NCBI GenBank assembly: GCA_017431105.1 | Contig: JAFRLS010000034.1 | Coordinates: 1 to 64,000, forward strand | Length of the DNA: 64,000 nucleotides | From: Candidatus Saccharimonadota bacterium | GTDB taxonomy: Bacteria > Patescibacteriota > Saccharimonadia > Saccharimonadales > Saccharimonadaceae | Direction: 5' to 3' | Shown here: positions 16,433 to 24,145 of the stretch, one piece after another | Position numbering within the stretch: position 1 is the first letter of the stretch | How the letters are laid out: each line of letters begins with the position of its first letter | Translations under genes and position numbers: made by a program | Notes under the pieces: model-generated | Told to the model about the DNA's origin: nothing | Seen by the model: the letters and a program-made list of their open reading frames with translations, nothing else | The model's database searches: none

Positions 16433-17035
16433 TTACTTTATGATTTTATCTGGATCGTAAATTTCGGAAATTTCCATTTCCATAATGTCATCGATAAAAC
16501 GGTCCCTGACGCTCTTACGATAGCCGAAATCATCGGCCGACATGATTACGTAATTAATTGGTTTACCCTGTTTCTTCTCAATTATTTCAGCCCAGCGTGT
16601 GAGTTTCTTGGTTTTGTCATTACCGATAATAAGAAGATCTACGCCGTCTTGGCCCGGCAAACGATTCGTAACAATGAGGCCTTTCAGATAATTTTTAACT
16701 GGACGACAATATTCTTCCCACGTTGTTTCGTGAATATCTTTTTCACGAGTTGTATCAACTTTTTTCGAGAAAATATCAATGAGTGGACGACAAAATGGGT
16801 GTTTGCTGTTGGCTGAGTAATAAACTTTGTTGTCGAAAGTTTCATTCTTAATAACTCCGATGCTCTCGAGGTTCAAAAGTTCACGACGGACAGAGTTAAT
16901 CTGTTCGTCAATCACCCTTGTCATCTCCCTGACGTAAAAAGATTTCTCAGGGTTTTCAAAAAATAATTTTAAGAGTTTAGCTCTAGTCTTAGAACCAAAC
17001 AATTTTTCGGTTGGTGTGCTAGTTTCTTTACTCAT
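16433..17035 (-). CDS. Winged-helix regulator with C-terminal nucleotidyltransferase-like domain
   Basis: The 200-residue protein begins with a winged helix (residues 10-75; LFGSKTRAKLLKLFFENPEK, VRRELLNLESIGVI) of the ArsR/MarR-like type. The second half (about 105-190; VDLLIIGNDKTKKLTRWAEI) resembles the MNT-type nucleotidyltransferase fold without an obvious GSxxxGxxxxxSD signature. In archaea and CPR such fusions act as transcriptional repressors. It is first of a three-gene unit with the MBL-like and M50 genes. Confidence 0.65.
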   Translation of the reverse strand: MSKETSTPTEKLFGSKTRAKLLKLFFENPEKSFYVREMTRVIDEQINSVRRELLNLESIGVIKNETFDNKVYYSANSKHPFCRPLIDIFSKKVDTTREKDIHETTWEEYCRPVKNYLKGLIVTNRLPGQDGVDLLIIGNDKTKKLTRWAEIIEKKQGKPINYVIMSADDFGYRKSVRDRFIDDIMEMEISEIYDPDKIIK

Positions 17036-17047
17036 CTTGTATATATT

Positions 17048-17809
17048 TTAACACGGTTTGGATAAATATTTAAATTTATCCATAACATAGGGATAAACTT
17101 CCTCTAAGCTTAGCCAGATTATATCCTTATTGCGCTTGAACCAGGTAAGCTGGCGCTTGGCTAGATGATAATCTTCATAAAAACATTGCTCTTTGGCCTC
17201 ATCTAGGCTTAGTTCTCCATTGAGATACTTCCACGCATATTCGTAGATATCGCTTTTCATGGATTGATTGTTCCAGCTATATTGTTTGTTGAGGACCTGG
17301 ACTTCATCGTATAAATCCTGATTAAACATTTTATCGATGCGAGATCTCAAGCGTTTACGGAGTTCTTTAGTGGGCCATTTAATACCTATCAATAAATAGT
17401 TACCTTTAATTTTTTTACGATCAGAGCAAGTTTTTTGTTCTATATCACCAATTTTATGTCCGGTGGGGCCTTTGAAATGATAGTCATAGATAAGTGCATC
17501 AATATAAAGCCCGGTGCCACCAACGATAATCGGAACTTTGCCACGCGCTTTAATGTTTTTAATCTTGTCTTCTGCATATTTTTTCCAATCGGCAACCGTG
17601 AATCTTTCGTCTGGCATAACTAAATCCAGGCCATAATGCGGAATACCTTGTTGTTCTTCCAGGGTAGGTTTAGCGGTGCCAATGTCCATACCTTTATAGA
17701 TGGCGCGTGAATCAGCAGAGATAATCTCACCATCTAGCGCTTTGGCAAGCTCTATAGAGACACTGGTTTTACCGGAACCGGTAGGCCCCAAAATGATTAA
17801 AGTTTGCAT
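17048..17809 (-). CDS. miaA: tRNA dimethylallyltransferase
   Basis: MiaA attaches an isopentenyl group to A37 of tRNAs reading UNN codons. The 253-residue protein has the P-loop LGPTGSGKTSVSIELA, DSRAIYKGMDIGTAKP, HYGLDLV, VGGTGLYIDAL and the C-terminal KRQLTWFKRN. It is shorter than the usual 300 residues, missing part of the C-terminal region. The start overlaps the 3' end of thrS by 13 bases, so it belongs to the thrS operon. Confidence 0.93.
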   Translation of the reverse strand: MQTLIILGPTGSGKTSVSIELAKALDGEIISADSRAIYKGMDIGTAKPTLEEQQGIPHYGLDLVMPDERFTVADWKKYAEDKIKNIKARGKVPIIVGGTGLYIDALIYDYHFKGPTGHKIGDIEQKTCSDRKKIKGNYLLIGIKWPTKELRKRLRSRIDKMFNQDLYDEVQVLNKQYSWNNQSMKSDIYEYAWKYLNGELSLDEAKEQCFYEDYHLAKRQLTWFKRNKDIIWLSLEEVYPYVMDKFKYLSKPC

Positions 17810-19539
17810 AGATATTCGGCAAGGTCGGTAAGTTTGATTTTCTCTTCTTTGTCGCGTAAGCGAATGGAAACAACATTCTCCTTGGCATCTTTTGGACCAA
17901 CGATGATAATAACTGGGATTTTGAGGTCTACGGCGCGACGAATCTTCTTGCCAAGTGAATCATCGGCATCATCTACAGAATAGCGTAATTTGTTTTCTGG
18001 GATTGGATTATCTAGGATTACCTCGTCGAGGACTTTGGTGATTTTAGCGACATAATCTTTAACTTCATTATTTACTGTCACGATACGGACATTCTCTGGC
18101 GCACACCAAAGTGGTAGCCAACCAGCCGTATGTTCCAAATAGACACTCATAAAGCGTTCAATAGAACCAATCAACGCGCAGTGAATCATGATTGGAGTCT
18201 TTTTGCTGCCATCGGCATCGGTGTATTCTAGATTAAAGCGTGCTGGCAAGGCATAATCTAGTTGCACGGTAGCAAGTTGCCACTCACGGCCAAGCGCATC
18301 TACGGCCATGAAATCCATCTTAGGCCCATACATAGCGGCTTCGCCTTCACCGATGAAGTAGTCCATCTTGAATTTGTCGGCCATTTTTTTGATTGCAGAT
18401 TCGGCCTTCTTCCACATTTCTGGTGTACCAATGTAGCCATCACCATCATCGCGGAAAGAAAGACGAAGATGCAACTTCATGTCAATCTTTTGGTAGAGGT
18501 CTTTAGCCGACTCAATTAGCTCGCCGAAGATGTCACCGATTTGATCTTCAGTACAGAAAACGTGAGAATCATCCTGAGTAATAGCACGGACACGAGAGAG
18601 GCCACCAAGTTCACCCTTACGTTCGTCACGATAAACCATCGTAGTCTCAAGATATTTGATTGGCAAATCTTTGTAAGAGCGTGGGGAGCTAGCAAAGATC
18701 TGGGAGTGATGTGGACATGAGACTGGTTTCAAAGCGAGATGGTCACCACTTTCTTGAGAAATGAATTGGAACATCTCTGGAAACTTTTCGTAATGACCGG
18801 AGGTTTTGTAAAGATCAATGTTGGCGATGTGCGGAATGCAAACTTTTTTGTAGCCACGCTTGATACGGTAACTTTGAGTAAACTCATTAAGTAGATCGCG
18901 CAAGATAGTACCACGCGGAGTAAATAGTGGTAGACCTGAGCCGACGAGATTAGAATAACAGAATAAGTCTAGCTCTTTGCCAAGTTTACGATGGTCACGG
19001 GCCTTGGCTTCTTCTTGACGTTTCAGATACTCTTCGAGTTCTTTTTCGGTATCAAAAGCTACACCATAAATACGAGTAAGCATTTCGCGTTTTTCATCGC
19101 CACGCCAATAGGCGCCGGCAACGCGTGTTAATTTAAAAGCGCCGATCTTGGACAAATCTTTAAGATGTGGGCCTTTACAAAGATCGGTAAAAAGATCGTC
19201 CATATCGTAAAATGTAATCTCTTCTCCATCTGGTAGCTCTCCAATGAGCTCTATTTTGTATTTCTGATTATTATCTTTTGCCCATTTCAAAGCCTCTGAC
19301 CTAGAAGTAGTGCGCTTCTTCATGGCGAGTTTGCGAGCGATGATGCCACGCATCTTTTTCTCAATCTTTGGTAAATCTGTATCAGAAATTTTAGTGTTAC
19401 CAAAGTCAATATCATAGTAAAAACCATCTTCTATTGCTGGGCCAATACCAAATGTGGCTGTTGGATAAAGTTCCCGTACCGCAGCAGCGAGTACATGGCT
19501 TAAAGTGTGTCGCATTTTTTCTAGATTGTCAGAATCCAT
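17797..19539 (-). CDS. thrS: Threonyl-tRNA synthetase, lacking the TGS domain
   Basis: It charges tRNA-Thr. The 580-residue protein starts directly at the editing domain (HTLSHVLAAA, with the HxxxH zinc site) and lacks the usual N-terminal TGS domain of about 60 residues. The catalytic core has the zinc ligands in SCPHH, QDDSHVFC and MIHCALIGSIERF, and the C terminus is the anticodon-binding domain (VPVIIIVGPKDA-like). The ATG at 19539 follows AAAGGATAAAG and a TATAAT box (19565-19570). Motif 3 reads HC where HR is common. Confidence 0.96.
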   Translation of the reverse strand: MDSDNLEKMRHTLSHVLAAAVRELYPTATFGIGPAIEDGFYYDIDFGNTKISDTDLPKIEKKMRGIIARKLAMKKRTTSRSEALKWAKDNNQKYKIELIGELPDGEEITFYDMDDLFTDLCKGPHLKDLSKIGAFKLTRVAGAYWRGDEKREMLTRIYGVAFDTEKELEEYLKRQEEAKARDHRKLGKELDLFCYSNLVGSGLPLFTPRGTILRDLLNEFTQSYRIKRGYKKVCIPHIANIDLYKTSGHYEKFPEMFQFISQESGDHLALKPVSCPHHSQIFASSPRSYKDLPIKYLETTMVYRDERKGELGGLSRVRAITQDDSHVFCTEDQIGDIFGELIESAKDLYQKIDMKLHLRLSFRDDGDGYIGTPEMWKKAESAIKKMADKFKMDYFIGEGEAAMYGPKMDFMAVDALGREWQLATVQLDYALPARFNLEYTDADGSKKTPIMIHCALIGSIERFMSVYLEHTAGWLPLWCAPENVRIVTVNNEVKDYVAKITKVLDEVILDNPIPENKLRYSVDDADDSLGKKIRRAVDLKIPVIIIVGPKDAKENVVSIRLRDKEEKIKLTDLAEYLCKL

Positions 19540-19564
19540 CTTTATCCTTTCTTTTTATCTTATT

Positions 19565-19570
19565 ATTATA
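19565..19570 (-). promoter_or_regulatory. -10 box of thrS-miaA
   Basis: Minus-strand TGG-TATAAT; the hexamer lies 25 nt from the thrS ATG. No clear -35. No T-box-like leader is present. Confidence 0.5.
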
Positions 19571-19592
19571 CCATATTATTCGGTTTTTGGGG

Positions 19593-20522
19593 TTACTGTC
19601 CCAAGAGAAGAAAAACCATCAATGGCATAGTGACAATTGAAAAAAGAGTAGAGATGGTGACGAGTTCGGAAGACTCCGTAGCATTACCGCCATATTTGAC
19701 GGCGAAGAGACCAAGTGACGTAGCGGTTGGTAAAGCTTGGATTAAAGTGCAGACTTGGACAACTTCAATCGGGAAATTTAATAATCTGAGGGCGCCAAAA
19801 GTTACTAGTGGGCCTAAGGTGAGCTGGATAATAGCGGTAAGAGAAAGTCGCCATTTTTTGAATACTGTTAGAAGCTTGGCTTGGGATAACATATAACCAA
19901 TACAGATAATCGAGAGTGGTGTTGTAGCTCCGCCAATATATCTTACGGAATCGGTAAGAAAATCTGGCAACTTGATGCCGACAAGAAAAACAATCATGCC
20001 TAATATCACCGCAATAATGTTGGGGTTAAAAATGATACTGGTAAATAGCTTAGGGGTGATTTTGCGTTCAAATAGCCAAATACCGTATGAGAATAAAGCG
20101 ATATTAAAAGAGATAATAAAACCGCAATAAGCTAGAATACCACTTGAACCAAAGGTGCTAGCAACAATCGGGTAACCTAGAAAGGTGGCGTTATTAAAAA
20201 TCAAAGCAAACTGCGATTCAAAGCCGAGTTCACCTTTGAACCATTTTTTATTAAAAATAATCTTGGCAAGAATGATTAGAAGCACCATCACGAGAGCACC
20301 ACCAGCTAAGCCGGAGAAGAAAAGATTGGCCGACGCTTCATCATAAGAAGACGGGAAGGCGACAAAAAGAGATGCCGGCATAAACACAACTAGGAGTAAG
20401 TTGGTTAGTTCTTTATTGGTTTTACTACTGATCAGTTTAAGTTTGCCCAAAATGAAGCCCAGCGCAAGAATAACCGCAATTGAGCCAAGACGCGTATAAA
20501 ATGCGGTGAGCTCTATCTGCAT
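19593..20522 (-). CDS. AEC-family membrane transporter (auxin efflux carrier fold)
   Basis: The 309-residue protein has ten predicted membrane helices in two five-helix halves. The family's conserved asparagine/proline signatures are seen (LIFNNATFLGYPIV near 110; FNPNIIAVILGMIVFLVGIK near 170). AEC members export or exchange organic acids and related anions; the substrate cannot be told from sequence. A TATAAT box (20531-20536) is 8 nt from the ATG, so the mRNA has almost no leader. Confidence 0.85.
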   Translation of the reverse strand: MQIELTAFYTRLGSIAVILALGFILGKLKLISSKTNKELTNLLLVVFMPASLFVAFPSSYDEASANLFFSGLAGGALVMVLLIILAKIIFNKKWFKGELGFESQFALIFNNATFLGYPIVASTFGSSGILAYCGFIISFNIALFSYGIWLFERKITPKLFTSIIFNPNIIAVILGMIVFLVGIKLPDFLTDSVRYIGGATTPLSIICIGYMLSQAKLLTVFKKWRLSLTAIIQLTLGPLVTFGALRLLNFPIEVVQVCTLIQALPTATSLGLFAVKYGGNATESSELVTISTLFSIVTMPLMVFLLLGQ

Positions 20523-20544
20523 ATGCTTAAATTATAACATAATT

Positions 20545-21201
20545 TTATTTGATTTTCTTGAGCGCACCACGGAGTTTGAGCGTCTGGCAAGTTTCACGCA
20601 AAGCCGACTCGAAACCGTCAATTATTTTAGTGTTATGCCCGAAGAATTTAATAAATTCGCTCTTTAAATCTACGAATTGGCTGCAACCAAGAACAATTTG
20701 CTCAGGTGCAAAACCATTATTTTGGGAAAGATAAGTTCTGAGATCACGTCTAATTTTATGGCCAGTTAATTCCCCGTCATCAATTAGGGTCGGCCAATCG
20801 TCTAGGATGATAGTCTTGGCTTGAATCTGACGTGAAAACCAATAATAATTAAAGGTTTTGGTAAGGCTTTTGGTGGCAAGAATAAGAGTTGGTTTGTTTA
20901 CGATCTTTGTATTATTTAGTTTTAAACCAACAAAGGGTTGGCTTTTATATTTACGACAGAAATATTTAAGACTAGTGAGCGACAGTAAGTAATTGGCGAA
21001 AACAATTAGATCAACCTTATTTATATATGGCTGGAGAGCTTTTTCGGCAGCCCCTCTTGCAAATTTAGGACTTTTTAAGATCTGATTAGCGTTGCGCCAA
21101 TCTATAACACGTATGACCTCAAGTATTGGTAGTTCCTCCTCTAAATAATCTGCAAATAATTCCCCACCGTAGCCGCTATCAAATACTACGACTTTTAACA
21201 T
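20545..21201 (-). CDS. Glutamate/aspartate racemase-like protein
   Basis: From the ATG at 21201 (AAAGGA seven bases before) the product is 218 residues, about 50 short of typical MurI. The N-terminal VVVFDSGYGGELFADYL matches the racemase family phosphate loop (IGVFDSGVGG). The second catalytic cysteine is present in VLGCSQF, but the first (usually ACNTAS) is replaced (VFANYLLS has Asn at the Cys position). Two-base racemisation should fail without it, so the role is uncertain; a ligand-binding or one-base reaction is possible. An upstream in-frame ATG at 21258 has no SD. Confidence 0.6.
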   Translation of the reverse strand: MLKVVVFDSGYGGELFADYLEEELPILEVIRVIDWRNANQILKSPKFARGAAEKALQPYINKVDLIVFANYLLSLTSLKYFCRKYKSQPFVGLKLNNTKIVNKPTLILATKSLTKTFNYYWFSRQIQAKTIILDDWPTLIDDGELTGHKIRRDLRTYLSQNNGFAPEQIVLGCSQFVDLKSEFIKFFGHNTKIIDGFESALRETCQTLKLRGALKKIK

Positions 21202-21319
21202 AAGATAATCCTTTCTACCTCCAATGGGGGAAATTCTAGCATAAACACCTGGTAGCATCTTTCTGAAGTTTTTAGTTGTGCTACAAATGAGGTATAACTC
21301 TTTTAATCTAAGACAAAAT

Positions 21320-21338
21320 AAAGAGCCTTTGGCTCTTT
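21320..21338. terminator. AAAGAGCC/GGCTCTTT hairpin between divergent genes
   Basis: An 8-bp stem with a TTT loop and U-rich sequence on both sides. It lies between a minus-strand and a plus-strand gene start, where no annotated transcript should end, so it may close an unannotated short transcript. Confidence 0.4.
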
Positions 21339-21345
21339 CTTTAGT

Positions 21346-21425
21346 TTCTGGTGGGGCTTAACAGGTATCAACGGTATACGAAAAAGATTTATATTGAAAA
21401 TGATATAATGTTATAAAAGGATAAA
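21346..21425. repeat. Short repeat resembling 22256-22340
   Basis: TGGTGGGGCTT followed by TTAACAGG and GATTTATATTGAAAATGATATAATG is echoed at 22256-22340 (TGGTGGGGCTT..., TTTAACAG, GATTTATATC...TATAATG). Each copy precedes a plus-strand gene and carries its -10 box. Confidence 0.5.
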
Positions 21426-21427
21426 AA

Positions 21428-22078
21428 ATGAGACTATATCTAGCTAGCCATAATTTAGGCCCATATACAAATGAGTTGTTAAAGTTAGTGGGAGAAGGTA
21501 GGAAGGCACTCTTTATTGAGAATGCACGAGATTACTATTCGGATGAGAAACGCGCAAATGATTTACAAGAAAAACTAGCAATGCTATCTGAACTTGGATT
21601 TGAAGTCGAAGAGTTGAATCTTCGTGATTATTTCGGTGAGCCAGATAAGTTGAGAAATTTTATAGATTCATATAAGCCCGACTTAATATATGCTAGTGGT
21701 GGAAATGTCTTTTTGCTTGCTACCGCCTATCGTCTGAGTGGTTTTGATGAGATTTTACGAGAAGATCTTGCGAAGGATAAATACGTATATGGTGGATTTA
21801 GTGCGGGAATTATGGCTATTTGTAAAACAATAAAATACTACGGACATGACCACCTCATACCAGAACGCGTGCCAGAGATTTATGGAGTTGATGCGGCGTT
21901 GGATGGTGTTGGTCTCGTAGACTATCAATTAATTCCTCATGCAGATGCTCCAAAGCATCTTGAAATAACGAAGGAATATATTAAGCGTATCGAGTTGGCC
22001 GGCCTAAAAGCCTTACCGCTAAACCAAGAAGCGGTTATCGTCATAAATGGCAACAACCAACGAATACTTGGGCAATAA
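21428..22078 (+). CDS. Peptidase S51 family (dipeptidase E-like)
   Basis: The 216-residue protein shows the S51 layout: YASGGNVFLLA near residues 90-100 and the nucleophile elbow GGFSAGIMAI (Ser about 126), with His in LIPHADAP. This family hydrolyses Asp-X dipeptides or related peptides in the cytosol. Promoter TATAAT (about 21405-21410) and an AAAGGA SD lie upstream. The gene stands alone in a repeat-rich region and may help an epibiont scavenge amino acids. Confidence 0.82.
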   Translation: MRLYLASHNLGPYTNELLKLVGEGRKALFIENARDYYSDEKRANDLQEKLAMLSELGFEVEELNLRDYFGEPDKLRNFIDSYKPDLIYASGGNVFLLATAYRLSGFDEILREDLAKDKYVYGGFSAGIMAICKTIKYYGHDHLIPERVPEIYGVDAALDGVGLVDYQLIPHADAPKHLEITKEYIKRIELAGLKALPLNQEAVIVINGNNQRILGQ

Positions 22079-22108
22079 CCGTTTATACAAATTCTAGACC
22101 AAATTGTT

Positions 22109-22266
22109 GGGGATTTAACAGCTAGATTATAGAGACAAATTATGGTTTTTGACGTGTTTTTGTCGCAAAAATGGCACAAAAACAGCCCTCTATTTCTACA
22201 AGGGATTTAACAGATATTTATAGATTACGTAATAGTTGAAAACAATTTTATAAACCGTTTGGTGGG
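22109..22266. repeat. Direct repeat A (158 bp), partner of 23000-23157
   Basis: It begins GGGGATTTAAC, repeats GGGATTTAACAG 93 bases later, contains TGTCGCAAAAATGG, TAGATTACG and AATAGTTGA, and ends GGTGGG. The partner copy B has the same landmarks at the same offsets; about four of five bases agree by eye. Confidence 0.75.
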
Positions 22267-22371
22267 GCTTGCTTAGCCAGGCTTTAACAGACTATGAAGA
22301 AGATTTATATCAAAAAATGGTATAATGATTATATAACACAGTGATTTTGACAAGAAAAGAGTTAAAAATAA

Positions 22372-22677
22372 ATGCCAATTATATTTATAGTACAATTAGT
22401 TTCTATATCTTTATTTATTATTCTCAGCGCCATTGAGGCTCGCCTATTTATGCCTGGACATTATTTCGATAACCATCTCAGAATAACAGATCATTGGGCC
22501 ATATATCCATCCGTCTCTGGTAGTAGAAAGAGAACAAAAGTCGAACCCATTGACCCATATGATAAACAGTGCATAAATGCAAATCTAGTTTACCATGCTA
22601 TTTTTATGCCACTCGCCTTCATTCTGCTTCTCGCATCTTTTCCTCTTTCGCTAGTTTTCGTTATATTTAAGAAATAG
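22372..22677 (+). CDS. Small membrane protein, two helices
   Basis: The 101-residue protein has an N-terminal hydrophobic helix (residues 2-22), a hydrophilic middle with many His/Arg/Tyr, and a second helix (75-97) followed by KK. No family is recognised. A TATAATG box lies about 45 nt upstream; the SD is weak. It sits between direct repeats A and B, so it may have been duplicated or mobilised with them. Confidence 0.5.
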   Translation: MPIIFIVQLVSISLFIILSAIEARLFMPGHYFDNHLRITDHWAIYPSVSGSRKRTKVEPIDPYDKQCINANLVYHAIFMPLAFILLLASFPLSLVFVIFKK

Positions 22678-22773
22678 TAGAAGAGGACAATTTTCAAAAT
22701 AAGACAGATATTTGAGCTCCTGATTAGTAAAACAAAGCCACAAACCATATTGTCTGTTATTCAATACGAGCCA

Positions 22774-22872
22774 CTATTTGAGCTTTGCTTTTATGCAATC
22801 GAGAGTATTTGCTATTTTACCAAGAGTAAAAGCAATCTGCTCCAGAGAATCTTCACTACTTTGCGTCGCCAT
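22774..22872 (-). CDS. Possible 32-residue small protein
   Basis: ATG with a strong SD (AGAAAGGAAAAA) opens a 32-codon frame, MATQSSEDSLEQIAFTLGKI then ANTLDCIKAKLK. It looks like one amphipathic helix. It is too short for coding statistics; the SD and acceptable composition are the only support. It lies between the two 158-bp repeats. Nothing else is evident in 22678-22999. Confidence 0.35.
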   Translation of the reverse strand: MATQSSEDSLEQIAFTLGKIANTLDCIKAKLK

Positions 22873-22999
22873 TTTTTCCTTTCTCCCCCTTTAAGATTAT
22901 TTGCTATACCCCACCGTATATCAATTGTCTCACAAGAACAACCCAAAAATAAAAAATTTAGCTACGATATATATAATAAGTCGAACAATTAAAATTAGT

Positions 23000-23157
23000 G
23001 GGGATTTAACGGACAAAATTATAGGGGCAAATTGCGGTTTTTGACATATTTTGTCGCAAAAATGGTATAAAAATACCCCTCTATTTTTGCAGGGGATTTA
23101 ACAGACATTTATAGATTACGAAATAGTTGATAATTATTTCATAGCCCGAATGGTGGG
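23000..23157. repeat. Direct repeat B (158 bp), abutting tRNA-Val
   Basis: Partner of 22109-22266. Its last 7 bases are the CCA end and discriminator region of tRNA-Val. Copy A has only tRNA-3'-like remains (TGGTGGGGCTTGC) at that place, suggesting a duplication followed by loss of the tRNA in copy A. Confidence 0.75.
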
Positions 23158-23227
23158 TGATGAGGGGCTCGAACCCCCGACCTTCTCGGTGTAAACGAGA
23201 CGCTCTAGCCAACTGAGCTAATCACCC
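23151..23227 (-). tRNA. tRNA-Val (anticodon UAC)
   Basis: The cloverleaf is complete: GGGTGAT/ATCACCC acceptor, anticodon stem TCTCG/CGAGA with loop TTTACAC, T-loop TTCGAGC, discriminator A and an encoded CCA (23151-23153). Confidence 0.95.
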
Positions 23228-23251
23228 GTGTTTTTTATTATATCATATTAA

Positions 23252-24136
23252 TTAGATTTCGACTAGTTTGTATTCGCGAGAACCGAGGCCGAGTTTTTCA
23301 GCGTATGGTAAAATTTCGCGGCCTAGCCGAGAATCGATACGTTCTTGTAGCTTTTTAGCGCCCGGATCTTTTGATGCCCAAATGAGATCAATGAATGCTT
23401 GGTCATTAGCGACCGGGTCGAGCGAAGCAACAATACCAAGATCTGCCATAACTGGGTCACCCTGTTTAGAATCACAATCACAATCAACCGACAAAGCATT
23501 CATCACCGTAATATATACTATCGGTTTTCCCTGTTCTTTGAGATAGTCTGCAACCGCAGTAGCGGCTTCAGCCATTGATTCAATAAAATCGATTTGGTCA
23601 TGCTTTGATATCCAGCAAAAGCGTGGACTGGTAGTTTTGCCACAAGAGTGGATATAGGCCTTTCCTTTCCTCGAAGCAATACCGATAGATTGGTTCTTAA
23701 GATTGGCGCCAAAACCACCCATGGCGTGACCTTTACCGTGGGCAAGATTGACAATGGAATCGTATTTTTTGAAATGCTCGCCGACGAGATCATATTTAAG
23801 GTGCTTGCCTTTCGAAAAAGGAATCTTGAAGTCGCCATCAGCGTCCATAATATCTACATCAGCGAAACTAGTAAAACCATGTTTTTTAGCGACTTCGGTG
23901 TGATTTTTCGTGTTGGTACGAGCGCCAGGATAAGCGGTGTTACACTCTATGATAGTGCCATTTATTTTTTTAACAAACGGAGCAATTAAATCGGCTTTAA
24001 GATAACCTTTGGCTCCGTCTTCGCCGGTAGAGACTTTGATGCCAACTTTGCCAGGCAGGTCTATTTTTAGTGCTTGATAGACTTTAATTAGACTTTCTGG
24101 TGTGATTTTTTTAGTAAAATAAACTTGACTAGACAT
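23252..24136 (-). CDS. DUF362 domain protein
   Basis: The 294-residue protein matches the DUF362 family: VGIKVSTGEDGAKGYLKADL, IIECNTAYPGARTNT, GHAMGGFGANLKNQSIGIAS, and a Cys-containing ALSVDCDCDSKQGDP. DUF362 proteins often carry a ferredoxin domain; this one does not, though the Cys cluster could hold a metal. Function is unknown. It lies just before the glycosyltransferase gene's stop, 9 bp away in the same direction. Confidence 0.8.
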   Translation of the reverse strand: MSSQVYFTKKITPESLIKVYQALKIDLPGKVGIKVSTGEDGAKGYLKADLIAPFVKKINGTIIECNTAYPGARTNTKNHTEVAKKHGFTSFADVDIMDADGDFKIPFSKGKHLKYDLVGEHFKKYDSIVNLAHGKGHAMGGFGANLKNQSIGIASRKGKAYIHSCGKTTSPRFCWISKHDQIDFIESMAEAATAVADYLKEQGKPIVYITVMNALSVDCDCDSKQGDPVMADLGIVASLDPVANDQAFIDLIWASKDPGAKKLQERIDSRLGREILPYAEKLGLGSREYKLVEI

Positions 24137-24145
24137 CTTTACCCT

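Noticed and set aside
22750-22992. 80-codon plus-strand frame
   Set aside because: No SD, poor composition, and it overlaps a better supported short minus-strand frame.
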